A stretch of 6,109 bases of DNA from Streptomyces roseochromogenus subsp. oscitans DS 12.976 (GCF_000497445.1 NZ_CM002285.1:3814655-3820763); one strand, 5' to 3'; positions 1 through 5,670 are shown, counted from the first letter of the stretch. The notes: a model not told the origin generated them from the letters alone. Made by a program: numbers and translations.

Positions 1-578
1 GCGGGTGGGAGCTGGCCCTTCAGGGGGCCCCACTCGTTGGGGTCCGGGACGCCCGGGGGCAGCATCTGGCGGCGCTTGGGGCCACCGTGTTCGGATTCGC
101 CCGGCTCCTTCGCGCCGGGCCAGGCCTTGGCGACGCGGGCGGCGAGGACGAAGTCCTTGCGGAGGGGGTGGCCCTCGAAGGTCTCGGGGAGGAGGAGGTG
201 GTCCAGCCCCGGGTGGCCCTCGAATGTGACGCCGAACATCTCATGGGTCTCGCGCTCGTGCCAGGCGGCGCCCGCGTAGACGCCGACCGCGGAGGGCAGC
301 GCCGGCGCATCGTGCGGGACGGTCGTGCGGACGAGGAGGCGGCGGACCGGGTGCAGAGCGACGACATGGGCGGAGACACGGAAGCCCGCGCCCGGTTCGT
401 CGACCGCGCTCAGCCAGTCGAAGTAGGTGCAGCCCAGGGTCGTACGGGCCGTCTCCAGGGCCGTCAGCCAGGAGGACGGCGGTACGTCCACGGTCAGGAG
501 GTCGTACGACTCCTCGGCCGTGGCGTCCGTACCGAAGAGGTCCTCGACCGGGGCGGGGAGCCAGCCGACGGTGCTCAT
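1..578 (-). CDS. nuoC: NADH-quinone oxidoreductase subunit C (NuoC), 3' end cut by window edge
   Basis: This is a peripheral-arm subunit of complex I (30 kDa/NDUFS3 family), which lies beside NuoB and NuoD in the cytoplasmic electron-transfer arm. The window holds 192 residues and no stop codon. The family core is plain: [20 protein letters not shown] at residues 106-125, then a GHPLRKDF motif at residues 136-143, which is the hallmark NuoC C-terminal signature. After it comes a proline-rich tail with PNEWGPL near residues 180-186. The arginine pair usual after the GHP motif appears as Asp-His here. The ATG at 576-578 overlaps the nuoB stop codon in an ATGA arrangement, so translational coupling is likely, and a GGGGGAGG-like purine tract precedes it inside nuoB. 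Whether the protein stops soon after residue 192 as a stand-alone NuoC or continues as a NuoCD fusion cannot be seen. Confidence 0.93.
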   Translation of the reverse strand, partial: MSTVGWLPAPVEDLFGTDATAEESYDLLTVDVPPSSWLTALETARTTLGCTYFDWLSAVDEPGAGFRVSAHVVALHPVRRLLVRTTVPHDAPALPSAVGVYAGAAWHERETHEMFGVTFEGHPGLDHLLLPETFEGHPLRKDFVLAARVAKAWPGAKEPGESEHGGPKRRQMLPPGVPDPNEWGPLKGQLPP

Positions 579-1177
579 CGGGCCTCCCCCTCGGCGGTGG
601 TAGCCGGGACCGGGGGCTTCACCAAGTCGCTGGTCAGTGCGGCCGCCGATGGGCGGGTCTCGCCGTACCGCTCCCCCAGGGACTCGCGGGCGATCTTCTC
701 CTGGAGCTTGAGGATGCCCTGGAGCAGCGCCTCCGGGCGCGGCGGGCAGCCGGGGACGTACACGTCCACCGGGATGATCTGGTCGACGCCCTTGGTGACG
801 GAGTAGGAGTCCCAGTAGGGGCCGCCGCAGTTGGAGCAGGCGCCGAAGGAGATGACGTACTTCGGCTCGGGCATCTGCTCGTAGAGGCGCTTCACGGCCG
901 GGGCCATCTTGTCCGTCACCGTGCCCGAGACCACCATCAGGTCGGCCTGGCGGGGCCCGGGTGCGAACGGGATCACGCCGAGGCGGATGAAGTCGTGCCG
1001 GGCCATCGACGCGGCGATGAACTCGATCGCGCAGCAGGCGAGGCCGAAGTTGAAGACCCAGAGCGAGTAGCGGCGGCCCCAGTTCAGGACCACCTTCATC
1101 GGCTCGGGGGCCAGGCGGGCCAGGGCGCCGAGCCGCTTGGGCTCCGGCAGGTAAACGGAATCCGGGGTCACGTCCAT
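575..1177 (-). CDS. nuoB: NADH-quinone oxidoreductase subunit B (NuoB)
   Basis: This 200-residue subunit carries iron-sulfur cluster N2, the last centre before quinone in complex I, at the junction of the peripheral and membrane arms. The expected cluster ligands are present: the tandem Cys48-Cys49 in FGLACCAIE, Cys114 in FGACSNCGG and Cys144 in [11 protein letters not shown]. An additional Cys117 lies in the GACSNC motif. The start [17 protein letters not shown] is chosen because GGGGG at 1185-1189 gives a ribosome binding site at suitable spacing, and because the length fits the family. A much longer upstream reading frame exists only because nuoB's frame stays open opposite the kinase gene. 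The start overlaps the end of nuoA by 10 bp, and the stop overlaps the nuoC start by 4 bp. The C-terminal 35 or so residues are a polar, proline/alanine-rich tail beyond the conserved fold. Confidence 0.96.
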   Translation of the reverse strand: MDVTPDSVYLPEPKRLGALARLAPEPMKVVLNWGRRYSLWVFNFGLACCAIEFIAASMARHDFIRLGVIPFAPGPRQADLMVVSGTVTDKMAPAVKRLYEQMPEPKYVISFGACSNCGGPYWDSYSVTKGVDQIIPVDVYVPGCPPRPEALLQGILKLQEKIARESLGERYGETRPSAAALTSDLVKPPVPATTAEGEAR

Positions 1178-1587
1178 GCCAGGACCCCCTTCTTGTATGC
1201 GTACAGCAGGCCTACGGCGAGGAAGCCGAGGAAGATGAACATCTCCACCAGGGTCGTGGCGCCGTAGCCGGGTGCGGCGAAGACCGTCGCCCAGGGGAAG
1301 AGGAAGATCGAGTCGACCGCGAAGATCACGTACAGGAAGGCGTAGACGTAGTAGCGGACCTGGGTGTGGGCCCAGCCCTCGCCGACGGGGTCGACGCCGC
1401 ATTCGTAGGTCAGGAGTTTCTCGGGGGTCGGCACGACCGGGCGCAGCAGGCGGCCGGCGCCGAAGGCGACCGCGACGAACAGCACGCCGATGGCAGCGAG
1501 CAGGCCCACCACCGAGTACGACCGGAAGTATCCGGCCGCGATGACCTGCGCCGCGGCGGCTGTCGAGTCCCCCCACGTCTCCCGCAC
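1168..1587 (-). CDS. nuoA: NADH-quinone oxidoreductase subunit A (NuoA), GTG start
   Basis: This is a small membrane subunit (ND3 family) of complex I, of 139 residues from the chosen GTG. Three hydrophobic segments are seen at about residues 26-46, 81-103 and 112-130. The family loop motif TYECG(V/D) is at 60-65, so the conserved loop glutamate (Glu62) and cysteine (Cys63) are present, followed by [20 protein letters not shown] and FPWATVF in TM2. The GTG at 1585-1587 is preferred because homologous sequence begins nearby; a GAGG at about 1598-1601 precedes it with a rather long spacer of about 10 nt. The frame is open further upstream to an ATG at 1788, but that 67-residue extension lacks NuoA character and would cross the likely promoter. 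It is the first gene of the minus-strand operon. An oddity is Ala90 where E. coli NuoA has Asp79 in the IFDVE motif; Asp92 sits at the Glu81 position (alignment from memory). Confidence 0.93.
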   Translation of the reverse strand: MRETWGDSTAAAAQVIAAGYFRSYSVVGLLAAIGVLFVAVAFGAGRLLRPVVPTPEKLLTYECGVDPVGEGWAHTQVRYYVYAFLYVIFAVDSIFLFPWATVFAAPGYGATTLVEMFIFLGFLAVGLLYAYKKGVLAWT

Positions 1588-1622
1588 CGTCGTCCGACCT
1601 CGCTCCCTGAACCTCGTGTGAA

Positions 1623-1679
1623 CCGTGAACCCTGAGATGCGCCGTGATTCGACTGACGCACCGTGATTCGAGGGTCTGT
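1623..1679. repeat. three copies of CCGTGA-led repeat at exact 19-bp period
   Basis: CCGTGA occurs at 1623, 1642 and 1661, each exactly 19 bp after the last. The second and third copies share 11 bases, CCGTGATTCGA. The repeats lie just upstream of nuoA, between its start and the candidate nuo promoter, so they would be in the nuoA leader or act as a regulator array. On the minus strand GGTTCA is also repeated nearby, at 1626-1631, 1619-1624 and 1608-1613. No regulator can be named from this alone. Confidence 0.6.
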
Positions 1680-1688
1680 ACGCACGGG

Positions 1689-1717
1689 AGTCTAGGCCCT
1701 GATAAAGAAGCGGTAAG
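1689..1717 (-). promoter_or_regulatory. candidate promoter for nuoABC
   Basis: Read on the minus strand, a TAGACT hexamer (1694-1689) resembles the streptomycete housekeeping -10 consensus TAGRRT. A weak -35 candidate, CTTACC (1717-1712), lies 17 bp upstream. It would give a leader of roughly 100 nt before the nuoA GTG. The -35 match is poor, so this could be an activator-dependent promoter or a chance match. Confidence 0.3.
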
Positions 1718-1719
1718 CA

Positions 1720-1749
1720 GCCCGTCACGGCGTGAGACAGGTGACGGGC
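1720..1749. promoter_or_regulatory. 9-bp perfect dyad in divergent nuoA/kinase intergenic region (possible operator)
   Basis: GCCCGTCAC (1720-1728) and GTGACGGGC (1741-1749) are perfect inverted repeats separated by 12 bp. A second, overlapping palindrome, TCACG-G-CGTGA, lies at 1725-1735, so the left arm could take part in either structure. The dyad sits next to the candidate nuo -35 and about 85 bp upstream of the first kinase gene. It is well placed as an operator shared by both transcription units, possibly for the response regulator encoded at 5011-5670 (inference). As RNA it could also form a leader hairpin for the kinase gene. Confidence 0.5.
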
Positions 1750-1750
1750 C

Positions 1751-1771
1751 CGGGGGTGGGGTTTTCCCCCG
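1751..1771 (+). promoter_or_regulatory. G-rich/C-rich hairpin in kinase leader region
   Basis: CGGGGG (1751-1756) can pair with CCCCCG (1766-1771) around a 9-nt loop; alternatively GGGG (1758-1761) pairs with CCCC (1766-1769) around a TTTT loop. It follows immediately after the 1720-1749 dyad, about 60 bp before the first kinase ATG. No T-tract follows. It may be a leader structure or part of a promoter; the role is unknown. Confidence 0.3.
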
Positions 1772-1831
1772 TAGGCGGAGGGCGGCATACCGCATGGCGC
1801 TCAGGGCGCCGGGCACGGCAGGCTGACCGGT

Positions 1832-3016
1832 ATGACCGCTACCAGCAGCTCCGCCCCCGGCCGGGCGGACGGCACCGACCAGCTGCCGCCGATCCGGCCG
1901 GCGTACGAGGCGCGCACGTGGAAGGAGATCCTTCATCTCCTGCTGAACCTGCCGGTGACGGTGTTCGGCTTCGTCTACGCGATCACCGCGCTGTCCGTCG
2001 GCGGGTCCCTGACGATCACGGTCATCGGTCTCCCGCTGCTCGCGTTCGGTCTGCTGGGCGCAAGGCAGTTGGGGAAGCTGGAGCGGGCCCGCGCCCGATG
2101 GCTGCTCGGGGTGCGGGTGGAGGAGCCGACACCGCTGCCGCTCGCGAAGAGCGGCGGGCCGATGCAGCGGCTGTGGATGGCGCTGAGGGACCCGGTGGGC
2201 TGGCGGACGATGCTGTACGACGTCATCCGGCTGCCCTGGGGCGTCGTCACCTTCTGCACGGTGCTGACCTCGCTGATCGTGCTGTGGCCGGTGCTGCCGT
2301 ATCTGGCGCGGGGCCTCGCCGACGTGGACCGCTTCATGGTGCGCGGGCTGCTGTCGCCCTCGGACGAGCTGGAACGCCGTATCGCCGAGCTGGAGTCGGA
2401 CCGCGGGGTCGTGGTCGACACTGCCGCCGCCGATCTGCGGCGCATCGAGCGGGATCTGCACGACGGGGCACAGGCCCGGCTGGTCAACCTCGCCATGGGG
2501 CTCGGCCTGGCCAAGGAGAAGCTGCTGGAGGACCCGGACTCGGCGGCGGCGATGGTGGAGGAGGCGCACGGCGAGGTGAAGCTGGCCCTGCAGGAGCTGC
2601 GCGACCTCGCCCGCGGCATCCACCCGGCCGTGCTCACGGACCGGGGCCTGGACGCGGCCCTGTCCTCGGTCGCCTCCCGCTGCACGGTCCCGGTGAAGGT
2701 CACCGTGGACCTGCCGGACCGCCCGGCGCCGGCCATCGAGGGCATCGCCTACTTCACGGTCTCCGAACTGCTGCAGAACATCAGCAAGCACAGCCGGGCC
2801 CGGTCCGCGTCGGTGGACGTCTGGCGCACGGAGAACCGGCTGCTCATCCAGGTCCAGGACAACGGCCGCGGCGGCGCCCGCCTGGAGGCCGGCACGGGCA
2901 TGCGGGGCCTGGCCGAGCGACTGGGCGCGGTGGACGGCCTCTTCGTACTCGACTCACCATCGGGCGGCCCGACGGTCGTCACGGCCGAGCTTCCGTGGCG
3001 GGACCGTACGGAGTAG
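1832..3016 (+). CDS. membrane sensor histidine kinase 1 (HisKA_3/NarL type, shortened sensor domain)
   Basis: This 394-residue protein should autophosphorylate and pass phosphate to a response regulator, most plausibly the one at 5011-5670. Order of parts: a polar N-terminus (1-30); a membrane sensor region (about 25-175) of the kind common in actinobacterial kinases, with hydrophobic segments near 36-54, 58-76 and 136-157; a short linker (about 178-200); a HisKA_3 dimerisation domain with phospho-acceptor His210 in [13 protein letters not shown]; the [19 protein letters not shown] region at 255-273; and an ATPase domain with N-box ELLQNISKH (Asn316), DNGRGG at 343-348 and GTGMRGL at 354-360. 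All catalytic motifs are intact. Compared with kinase 2 it lacks about 50 residues between Trp136 and Asp166, removing one membrane span and an outer loop. The ATG has only a weak AGG (1820-1822) as ribosome binding site. It is transcribed divergently from nuoA. Confidence 0.93.
   Translation: MTATSSSAPGRADGTDQLPPIRPAYEARTWKEILHLLLNLPVTVFGFVYAITALSVGGSLTITVIGLPLLAFGLLGARQLGKLERARARWLLGVRVEEPTPLPLAKSGGPMQRLWMALRDPVGWRTMLYDVIRLPWGVVTFCTVLTSLIVLWPVLPYLARGLADVDRFMVRGLLSPSDELERRIAELESDRGVVVDTAAADLRRIERDLHDGAQARLVNLAMGLGLAKEKLLEDPDSAAAMVEEAHGEVKLALQELRDLARGIHPAVLTDRGLDAALSSVASRCTVPVKVTVDLPDRPAPAIEGIAYFTVSELLQNISKHSRARSASVDVWRTENRLLIQVQDNGRGGARLEAGTGMRGLAERLGAVDGLFVLDSPSGGPTVVTAELPWRDRTE
2387..2833 (+). 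repeat. kinase-core repeat, copy 1 (near-identical to 4078-4524)
   Basis: This 447-bp stretch, from the linker through the N-box of kinase 1, matches 4078-4524 at a constant offset of 1691 bp. By hand count there are 15 mismatches. The segments 2423-2581 (159 bp) and 2719-2833 (115 bp) are identical, third codon positions included. Most of the mismatches cluster at about 2696-2718. Upstream of 2387 the two genes are clearly diverged. Confidence 0.92.
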
Positions 3017-3033
3017 CCGGCAGTTTCCCTTGA

Positions 3034-3052
3034 GGTTGCGGCCGCTGCAACC
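3034..3052 (+). terminator. hairpin after kinase 1 stop (possible terminator)
   Basis: GGTTGC (3034-3039) pairs with GCAACC (3047-3052) around GGCCGCT, 18 bp after the kinase 1 stop codon. No T-tract follows, which is common for GC-rich actinomycete terminators. The hairpin also forms the beginning of the dispersed-element-like sequence that continues to about 3084, so it may be a property of that element. Confidence 0.4.
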
Positions 3053-3084
3053 CCCAGGGGCGCGGGGAACTGCGCGACCGGCCA
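3034..3084 (+). repeat. sequence resembling a dispersed streptomycete intergenic element
   Basis: The run around CCCCCAGGGGCGCGGGGAAC and then TGCGCGACC (3051-3079) is one I recall as occurring again and again between genes in Streptomyces genomes, typically just after stop codons, as it does here. It contains CCCC-AG-GGG and GCGC...GCGC (3060-3063 with 3072-3075) pairing potential. This is recognition from memory, not a search. Its function, if any, is not known to me. Confidence 0.45.
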
Positions 3085-3134
3085 CGACGAAACCCGCACC
3101 CGGGCTGCGACGAAACCCGCACCCGGGCTGCGAC
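3085..3134 (+). repeat. 23-bp perfect tandem repeat, two copies plus 4 bp
   Basis: Two identical 23-bp units at 3085-3107 and 3108-3130 begin CGACGAAACCCGCACC and end CGGGCTG. A third copy breaks off after CGAC (3131-3134). The repeat is non-coding, as kinase 1 has ended and kinase 2 has not begun. A perfect repeat implies recent slippage or expansion. Confidence 0.9.
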
Positions 3135-3138
3135 AGGA

Positions 3139-3174
3139 CCCCTACGGCGTTCCCCTACGGCGTTCCCCTACGGC
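3139..3174 (+). repeat. 13-bp tandem repeat, 2.8 copies
   Basis: The unit CCCCTACGGCGTT occurs at 3139-3151 and 3152-3164, with a 10-base partial copy at 3165-3174. It follows the 23-bp repeat by 4 bp and uses a different unit, so this gap has expanded twice. It is a likely variable-number locus between strains. Confidence 0.9.
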
Positions 3175-3237
3175 AACCGCGCCCAACGGCACCAAGAAGA
3201 CAACGGAACAGATCAACGGCCGAACTGCCGGGGGCAA

Positions 3238-3251
3238 GGGGGGAAACCCCC
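3238..3251 (+). promoter_or_regulatory. GGGGG-GAAA-CCCCC hairpin upstream of kinase 2
   Basis: Five G:C pairs close a GAAA (GNRA-type) tetraloop, a very stable small RNA hairpin. It lies about 100 bp before the kinase 2 ATG, in the otherwise featureless part of the gap (3175-3354), where I see no convincing promoter hexamers. It could be a terminator for the upstream transcript or a leader structure of kinase 2. Confidence 0.35.
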
Positions 3252-3354
3252 GCCTCAAGACGCCGACGGCCTCCATGGCCCGGCACCCTCACAGCGCACG
3301 ACTCTGGAAACACGGCTGAACCGCCGTACGGACGACGAGAACGGGACGAGAACG

Positions 3355-4698
3355 ATGGCCACGGAGTACGGACACGGGTACGGACACGGGCGGGAGGACG
3401 GCGGGTCCACCGGAACCGGCCACCGGCTGCCCGCCGCACTGCGGGCACCCTTCGAGGAACGCAGCTGGCGCGAGTTCGGCTATGTCCTGCTGAGCCTGCC
3501 GCTGGCCATCGTGCTGTTCACCTGGACGGTGACCATGGTGTCGCTCGGCACCGGCCTGCTGGTGACCTTCATCGGCATCCCGGTGCTCGCCGCGGCGCTC
3601 GCCGGCTGCCGGGGCTTCGGCGCGCTGGAGCGGGCGCGGGCGCGTGGGCTGCTGCGGCTGGACGTGGCCGAGCCGGAGCCGCTGCGGGTACGCGGGCCGG
3701 GCGCGCTGGCCTGGATCGGTGCGGTACTCAAGAGCGGCACCTCCTGGCGCAACGCGCTGTACGCGCTGCTGCAGTTCCCGTGGGCGGTGTTCTCGTTCTC
3801 GGTGGCGGTGAGCCTGTGGACGACGGGCTGGACGCTGCTGACGTACCCGCTGTGGTTCTGGGTCTTCCCGGCCTACGCCGGTCAGGGCGGGCTGCAGCTG
3901 TACGGCGACGAGCACCACAGCGTCTATCTGGACAACCCGTTCGAGATCACCGTGACCGCGCTGGTCGGGTTGCTGTTCACGCTGGCCACGCCGTGGATCG
4001 TACGGGCCCTGACGACGGTGGACGGGCTGCTGGTCCGGGGGCTGCTGGGGCCGTCGCCGCTGTCGGCGCGGGTGGTGGAGCTGGAGTCGGACCGCGGGGT
4101 CGTGGTCGACACGGCCGCCGCCGATCTGCGGCGCATCGAGCGGGATCTGCACGACGGGGCACAGGCCCGGCTGGTCAACCTCGCCATGGGGCTCGGCCTG
4201 GCCAAGGAGAAGCTGCTGGAGGACCCGGACTCGGCGGCGGCGATGGTGGAGGAGGCGCACGGCGAGGTGAAGACGGCGCTGCAGGAGCTGCGCGACCTCG
4301 CCCGCGGCATCCACCCGGCCGTGCTGACCGACCGGGGCCTGGACGCGGCCCTGTCCTCGGTGGCCTCCCGCTGCACGGTCCCGGTGCGGGTCGAGGTCGA
4401 TCTGCCGGCCCGCCCGGCGCCGGCCATCGAGGGCATCGCCTACTTCACGGTCTCCGAACTGCTGCAGAACATCAGCAAGCACAGCCGGGCCCGGTCCGCG
4501 TCGGTGGACGTCTGGCGCACGGAGGACCGGCTGATGCTGCAGGTGACCGACGACGGTGTGGGCGGCGCGGACGTCTCCCTCGGCTCGGGCCTGGCCGGTC
4601 TCGCCGGACGCCTGGACGCGGTGGACGGCGTCCTCGTCGTCGACTCCCCTACGGGCGGCCCCACCCAGGTGATCGCGGAACTGCCCTGGCGGACCTGA
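3355..4698 (+). CDS. membrane sensor histidine kinase 2 (HisKA_3/NarL type, full sensor domain)
   Basis: This 447-residue kinase is a paralogue of the one at 1832-3016. Its N-terminus is glycine/histidine-rich (YGHGYGHG at residues 5-12). The sensor domain has hydrophobic segments near 43-63, 66-84, 143-172 and 197-217. Between the last two lies an outer loop of about 25 residues with acidic residues and a His pair (YGDEHHSVYLDNPFE, 183-197), absent from kinase 1. The catalytic part has His266 in [27 protein letters not shown] at 311-324, Asn372 in [15 protein letters not shown] at 399-404 and GSGLAGL at 410-416, so it should be active. The ATG is preceded by only a weak GGGA (3343-3346). Four membrane spans leave both ends cytoplasmic. 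The 338-bp gap with repeats and hairpins suggests it may not be strictly co-transcribed with kinase 1. The likely partner is the response regulator at 5011-5670. Confidence 0.93.
   Translation: MATEYGHGYGHGREDGGSTGTGHRLPAALRAPFEERSWREFGYVLLSLPLAIVLFTWTVTMVSLGTGLLVTFIGIPVLAAALAGCRGFGALERARARGLLRLDVAEPEPLRVRGPGALAWIGAVLKSGTSWRNALYALLQFPWAVFSFSVAVSLWTTGWTLLTYPLWFWVFPAYAGQGGLQLYGDEHHSVYLDNPFEITVTALVGLLFTLATPWIVRALTTVDGLLVRGLLGPSPLSARVVELESDRGVVVDTAAADLRRIERDLHDGAQARLVNLAMGLGLAKEKLLEDPDSAAAMVEEAHGEVKTALQELRDLARGIHPAVLTDRGLDAALSSVASRCTVPVRVEVDLPARPAPAIEGIAYFTVSELLQNISKHSRARSASVDVWRTEDRLMLQVTDDGVGGADVSLGSGLAGLAGRLDAVDGVLVVDSPTGGPTQVIAELPWRT
3367..3390 (+). repeat. 12-bp perfect tandem repeat inside kinase 2 N-terminus
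   Basis: TACGGACACGGG occurs twice head to tail and encodes Tyr-Gly-His-Gly twice. It is in frame, so copy-number change would lengthen or shorten the protein tail without a frameshift. It is part of a wider run of TACGGAC-like words from about 3326. Confidence 0.9.
4078..4524 (+). repeat. kinase-core repeat, copy 2 (near-identical to 2387-2833)
   Basis: This is the counterpart of 2387-2833 in kinase 2. The identical runs are 4114-4272 and 4410-4524. The sequence before 4078 (end of sensor domain) and after 4524 (end of ATPase domain, where protein similarity remains but DNA differs more) is less alike, giving defined edges. Confidence 0.92.
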
Positions 4699-4720
4699 AA
4701 CCCGGGACAGCACTCGCCGG

Positions 4721-4800
4721 CAGCCACCCGCCCCCGTCCCCCTCCCCGTCCCCGGCCCCCATCCCTCGTCACTCATTCGCCACCAAGCAGTCACTCACAG
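4721..4800 (+). other. C-rich, G-poor tract after kinase 2: possible Rho-entry region; G-quadruplex motif on minus strand
   Basis: By hand count, C is 46 and G is 11 of 80 bases. Five C runs of 4-5 bases at 4731-4735, 4738-4742, 4744-4747, 4750-4753 and 4756-4760 are separated by only 1-2 bases. Transcribed from the plus strand this gives a C-rich, little-structured RNA of the type Rho loads on. On the minus strand the five G runs make a strong G-quadruplex motif. It begins just after the kinase 2 stop. Confidence 0.5.
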
Positions 4801-4813
4801 CGATGACGCCGGT

Positions 4814-4843
4814 CCCCCGCCCTCCCGCGGCGGGGGAATTGTT
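4814..4843 (+). terminator. 8-bp GC hairpin followed by AATTGTT, likely kinase 2 terminator
   Basis: CCCCCGCC (4814-4821) and GGCGGGGG (4829-4836) are perfect inverted repeats around a 7-nt loop, followed by AATTGTT, the most T-rich stretch nearby. It lies about 115 bp past the kinase 2 stop and directly after the C-rich tract, so the kinase transcript probably ends here and the response regulator has its own promoter. Confidence 0.55.
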
Positions 4844-4866
4844 CCGGTGGGGCGGCGGCACGGACC

Positions 4867-4928
4867 GAATGCTGGAATGCTGGACCTTCGTACGACGTAC
4901 CGGCGTGCTGACTCAGCGCCGTGCTGAC
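4867..4928 (+). repeat. short direct repeats upstream of response regulator
   Basis: GAATGCTG is repeated head to tail (4867-4874, 4875-4882), and GTGCTGAC occurs at 4905-4912 and 4921-4928. They lie where the response-regulator promoter should be. I could not pick out convincing -35/-10 hexamers. Confidence 0.5.
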
Positions 4929-4936
4929 GTGGCGAC

Positions 4937-4964
4937 GTACCGGGGGTACCGACGACCGTCGTCG
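4937..4964 (+). promoter_or_regulatory. two abutting palindromes just upstream of response regulator
   Basis: GTACC-GGG-GGTAC (4937-4949) is followed without a gap by CGACGAC-C-GTCGTCG (4950-4964), which has 7-bp arms around one base. They end 46 bp before the response-regulator start. They may be operator sites, including for autoregulation by the LuxR-type regulator, or leader RNA hairpins. Confidence 0.45.
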
Positions 4965-5010
4965 GGGAGCGGGATCGGGCTTGGGGGGCCAGGAGATCGT
5001 GGAGGACAGG

Positions 5011-5670
5011 GTGCGGGTGGTCATCGCCGAGGATTCAGTGCTGCTCAGAGAGGGCCTGACCCGGCTGCTGACCGACCGCGGGCACGATGTCGTGGCCGGT
5101 GTGGGGGACGCGGAGGCACTGGTGAAGACCGTCGCCGATCTGGAGGCACAGGGCACGCTGCCCGACGTGGTCGTGGCGGACGTACGGATGCCGCCGACAC
5201 ACACCGACGAGGGCGTACGGGCGGCCGTACGGCTGCGTAAGGCGCATCCGGGGCTCGGGGTGCTGGTGCTGTCGCAGTACGTGGAGGAGCGCTACGCCAC
5301 GGAGCTGCTGGCCGGTTCCAGCCGAGGTGTGGGCTATCTGCTCAAGGACCGGGTCGCCGAGGTGCGCGAGTTCGTGGACGCGGTGGTGCGGGTGGCCGAA
5401 GGCGGTACGGCGCTGGACCCGGAGGTGGTCGCGCAGTTGCTCGGCCGCAGCCGCAAGCAGGACGTGCTCGCGGGGCTGACCCCGCGCGAACGCGAGGTGC
5501 TCGGGCTGATGGCCGAGGGACGGACGAACTCGGCGATCGCCCGGCAACTGGTGGTCAGTGACGGGGCCGTGGAGAAGCACGTCAGCAACATCTTCCTGAA
5601 ACTCGGCCTGGCCCCGAGCGACGGTGATCACCGGCGTGTTCTGGCCGTGCTCACCTACCTGAACTCCTGA
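5011..5670 (+). CDS. LuxR/NarL-family two-component response regulator
   Basis: This is a cytoplasmic DNA-binding response regulator of 219 residues from the chosen GTG (MRVVIAEDSVLLREGL). The receiver domain (about 1-125) has the acidic pair Glu7-Asp8, phospho-acceptor Asp57 in VVADVRMPP, Ser88 in VLVLSQY and Lys112 in YLLKDRV, so it is fully equipped for phosphorylation. The LuxR-type helix-turn-helix spans about 156-200 (LTPREREVLGLMAEGRTNSA through VEKHVSNIFLKLGL). Start choice: GGAGG at 5001-5005 sits 5 nt before the GTG at 5011. Another GTG at 4999, with AGGAG only 3 nt upstream, would add four residues (MEDR), and a further frame extension to 4921 has no support. HisKA_3 kinases normally pair with NarL-type regulators, so the two adjacent kinases are the likely phosphodonors. 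Targets are not shown by sequence; candidates are nuoA and the gene at 6032. Confidence 0.95.
   Translation: MRVVIAEDSVLLREGLTRLLTDRGHDVVAGVGDAEALVKTVADLEAQGTLPDVVVADVRMPPTHTDEGVRAAVRLRKAHPGLGVLVLSQYVEERYATELLAGSSRGVGYLLKDRVAEVREFVDAVVRVAEGGTALDPEVVAQLLGRSRKQDVLAGLTPREREVLGLMAEGRTNSAIARQLVVSDGAVEKHVSNIFLKLGLAPSDGDHRRVLAVLTYLNS

Noticed and set aside
1617..1632. TGTGAA near nuoA as a Rex (NADH/NAD sensor) operator
   Set aside because: Rex sites are palindromes of the form TGTGAA-N4-TTCACA; here only the left half is present and the right half reads GAACCC.
1644..1826. 60-residue plus-strand ORF in the divergent intergenic region
   Set aside because: No ribosome binding site, no recognisable protein character, and it covers the dyad and likely promoter sequences.
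575..2791. 738-residue minus-strand frame running through nuoB and opposite kinase 1
   Set aside because: Only the last 200 codons are NuoB; the rest is the low-complexity Arg/Gln/His-rich shadow of GC-rich coding DNA on the other strand.
3085..3174. tandem repeats as a CRISPR array
   Set aside because: The units are directly adjacent with no spacers and only 2-3 copies; no cas genes are present.
3289..4794. 501-residue minus-strand frame antisense to kinase 2
   Set aside because: Its likeness to the antisense frame of kinase 1 merely reflects the near-identical DNA of the two kinase cores.
4869..4998. ATG at 4869 or an upstream GTG at 4921 as the start of the response regulator or of a small gene
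   Set aside because: The ATG is in a different frame from the regulator; the extension from 4921 adds residues unlike any receiver domain and includes the palindromes, whereas good ribosome binding sites lie at 4991-5005.
3030..5240. 736-residue plus-strand frame spanning kinase 2 and the gap after it
   Set aside because: Gly/Arg/Ala-rich shadow in another frame of kinase 2 and the response regulator; no family motif and it crosses terminators and tandem repeats.
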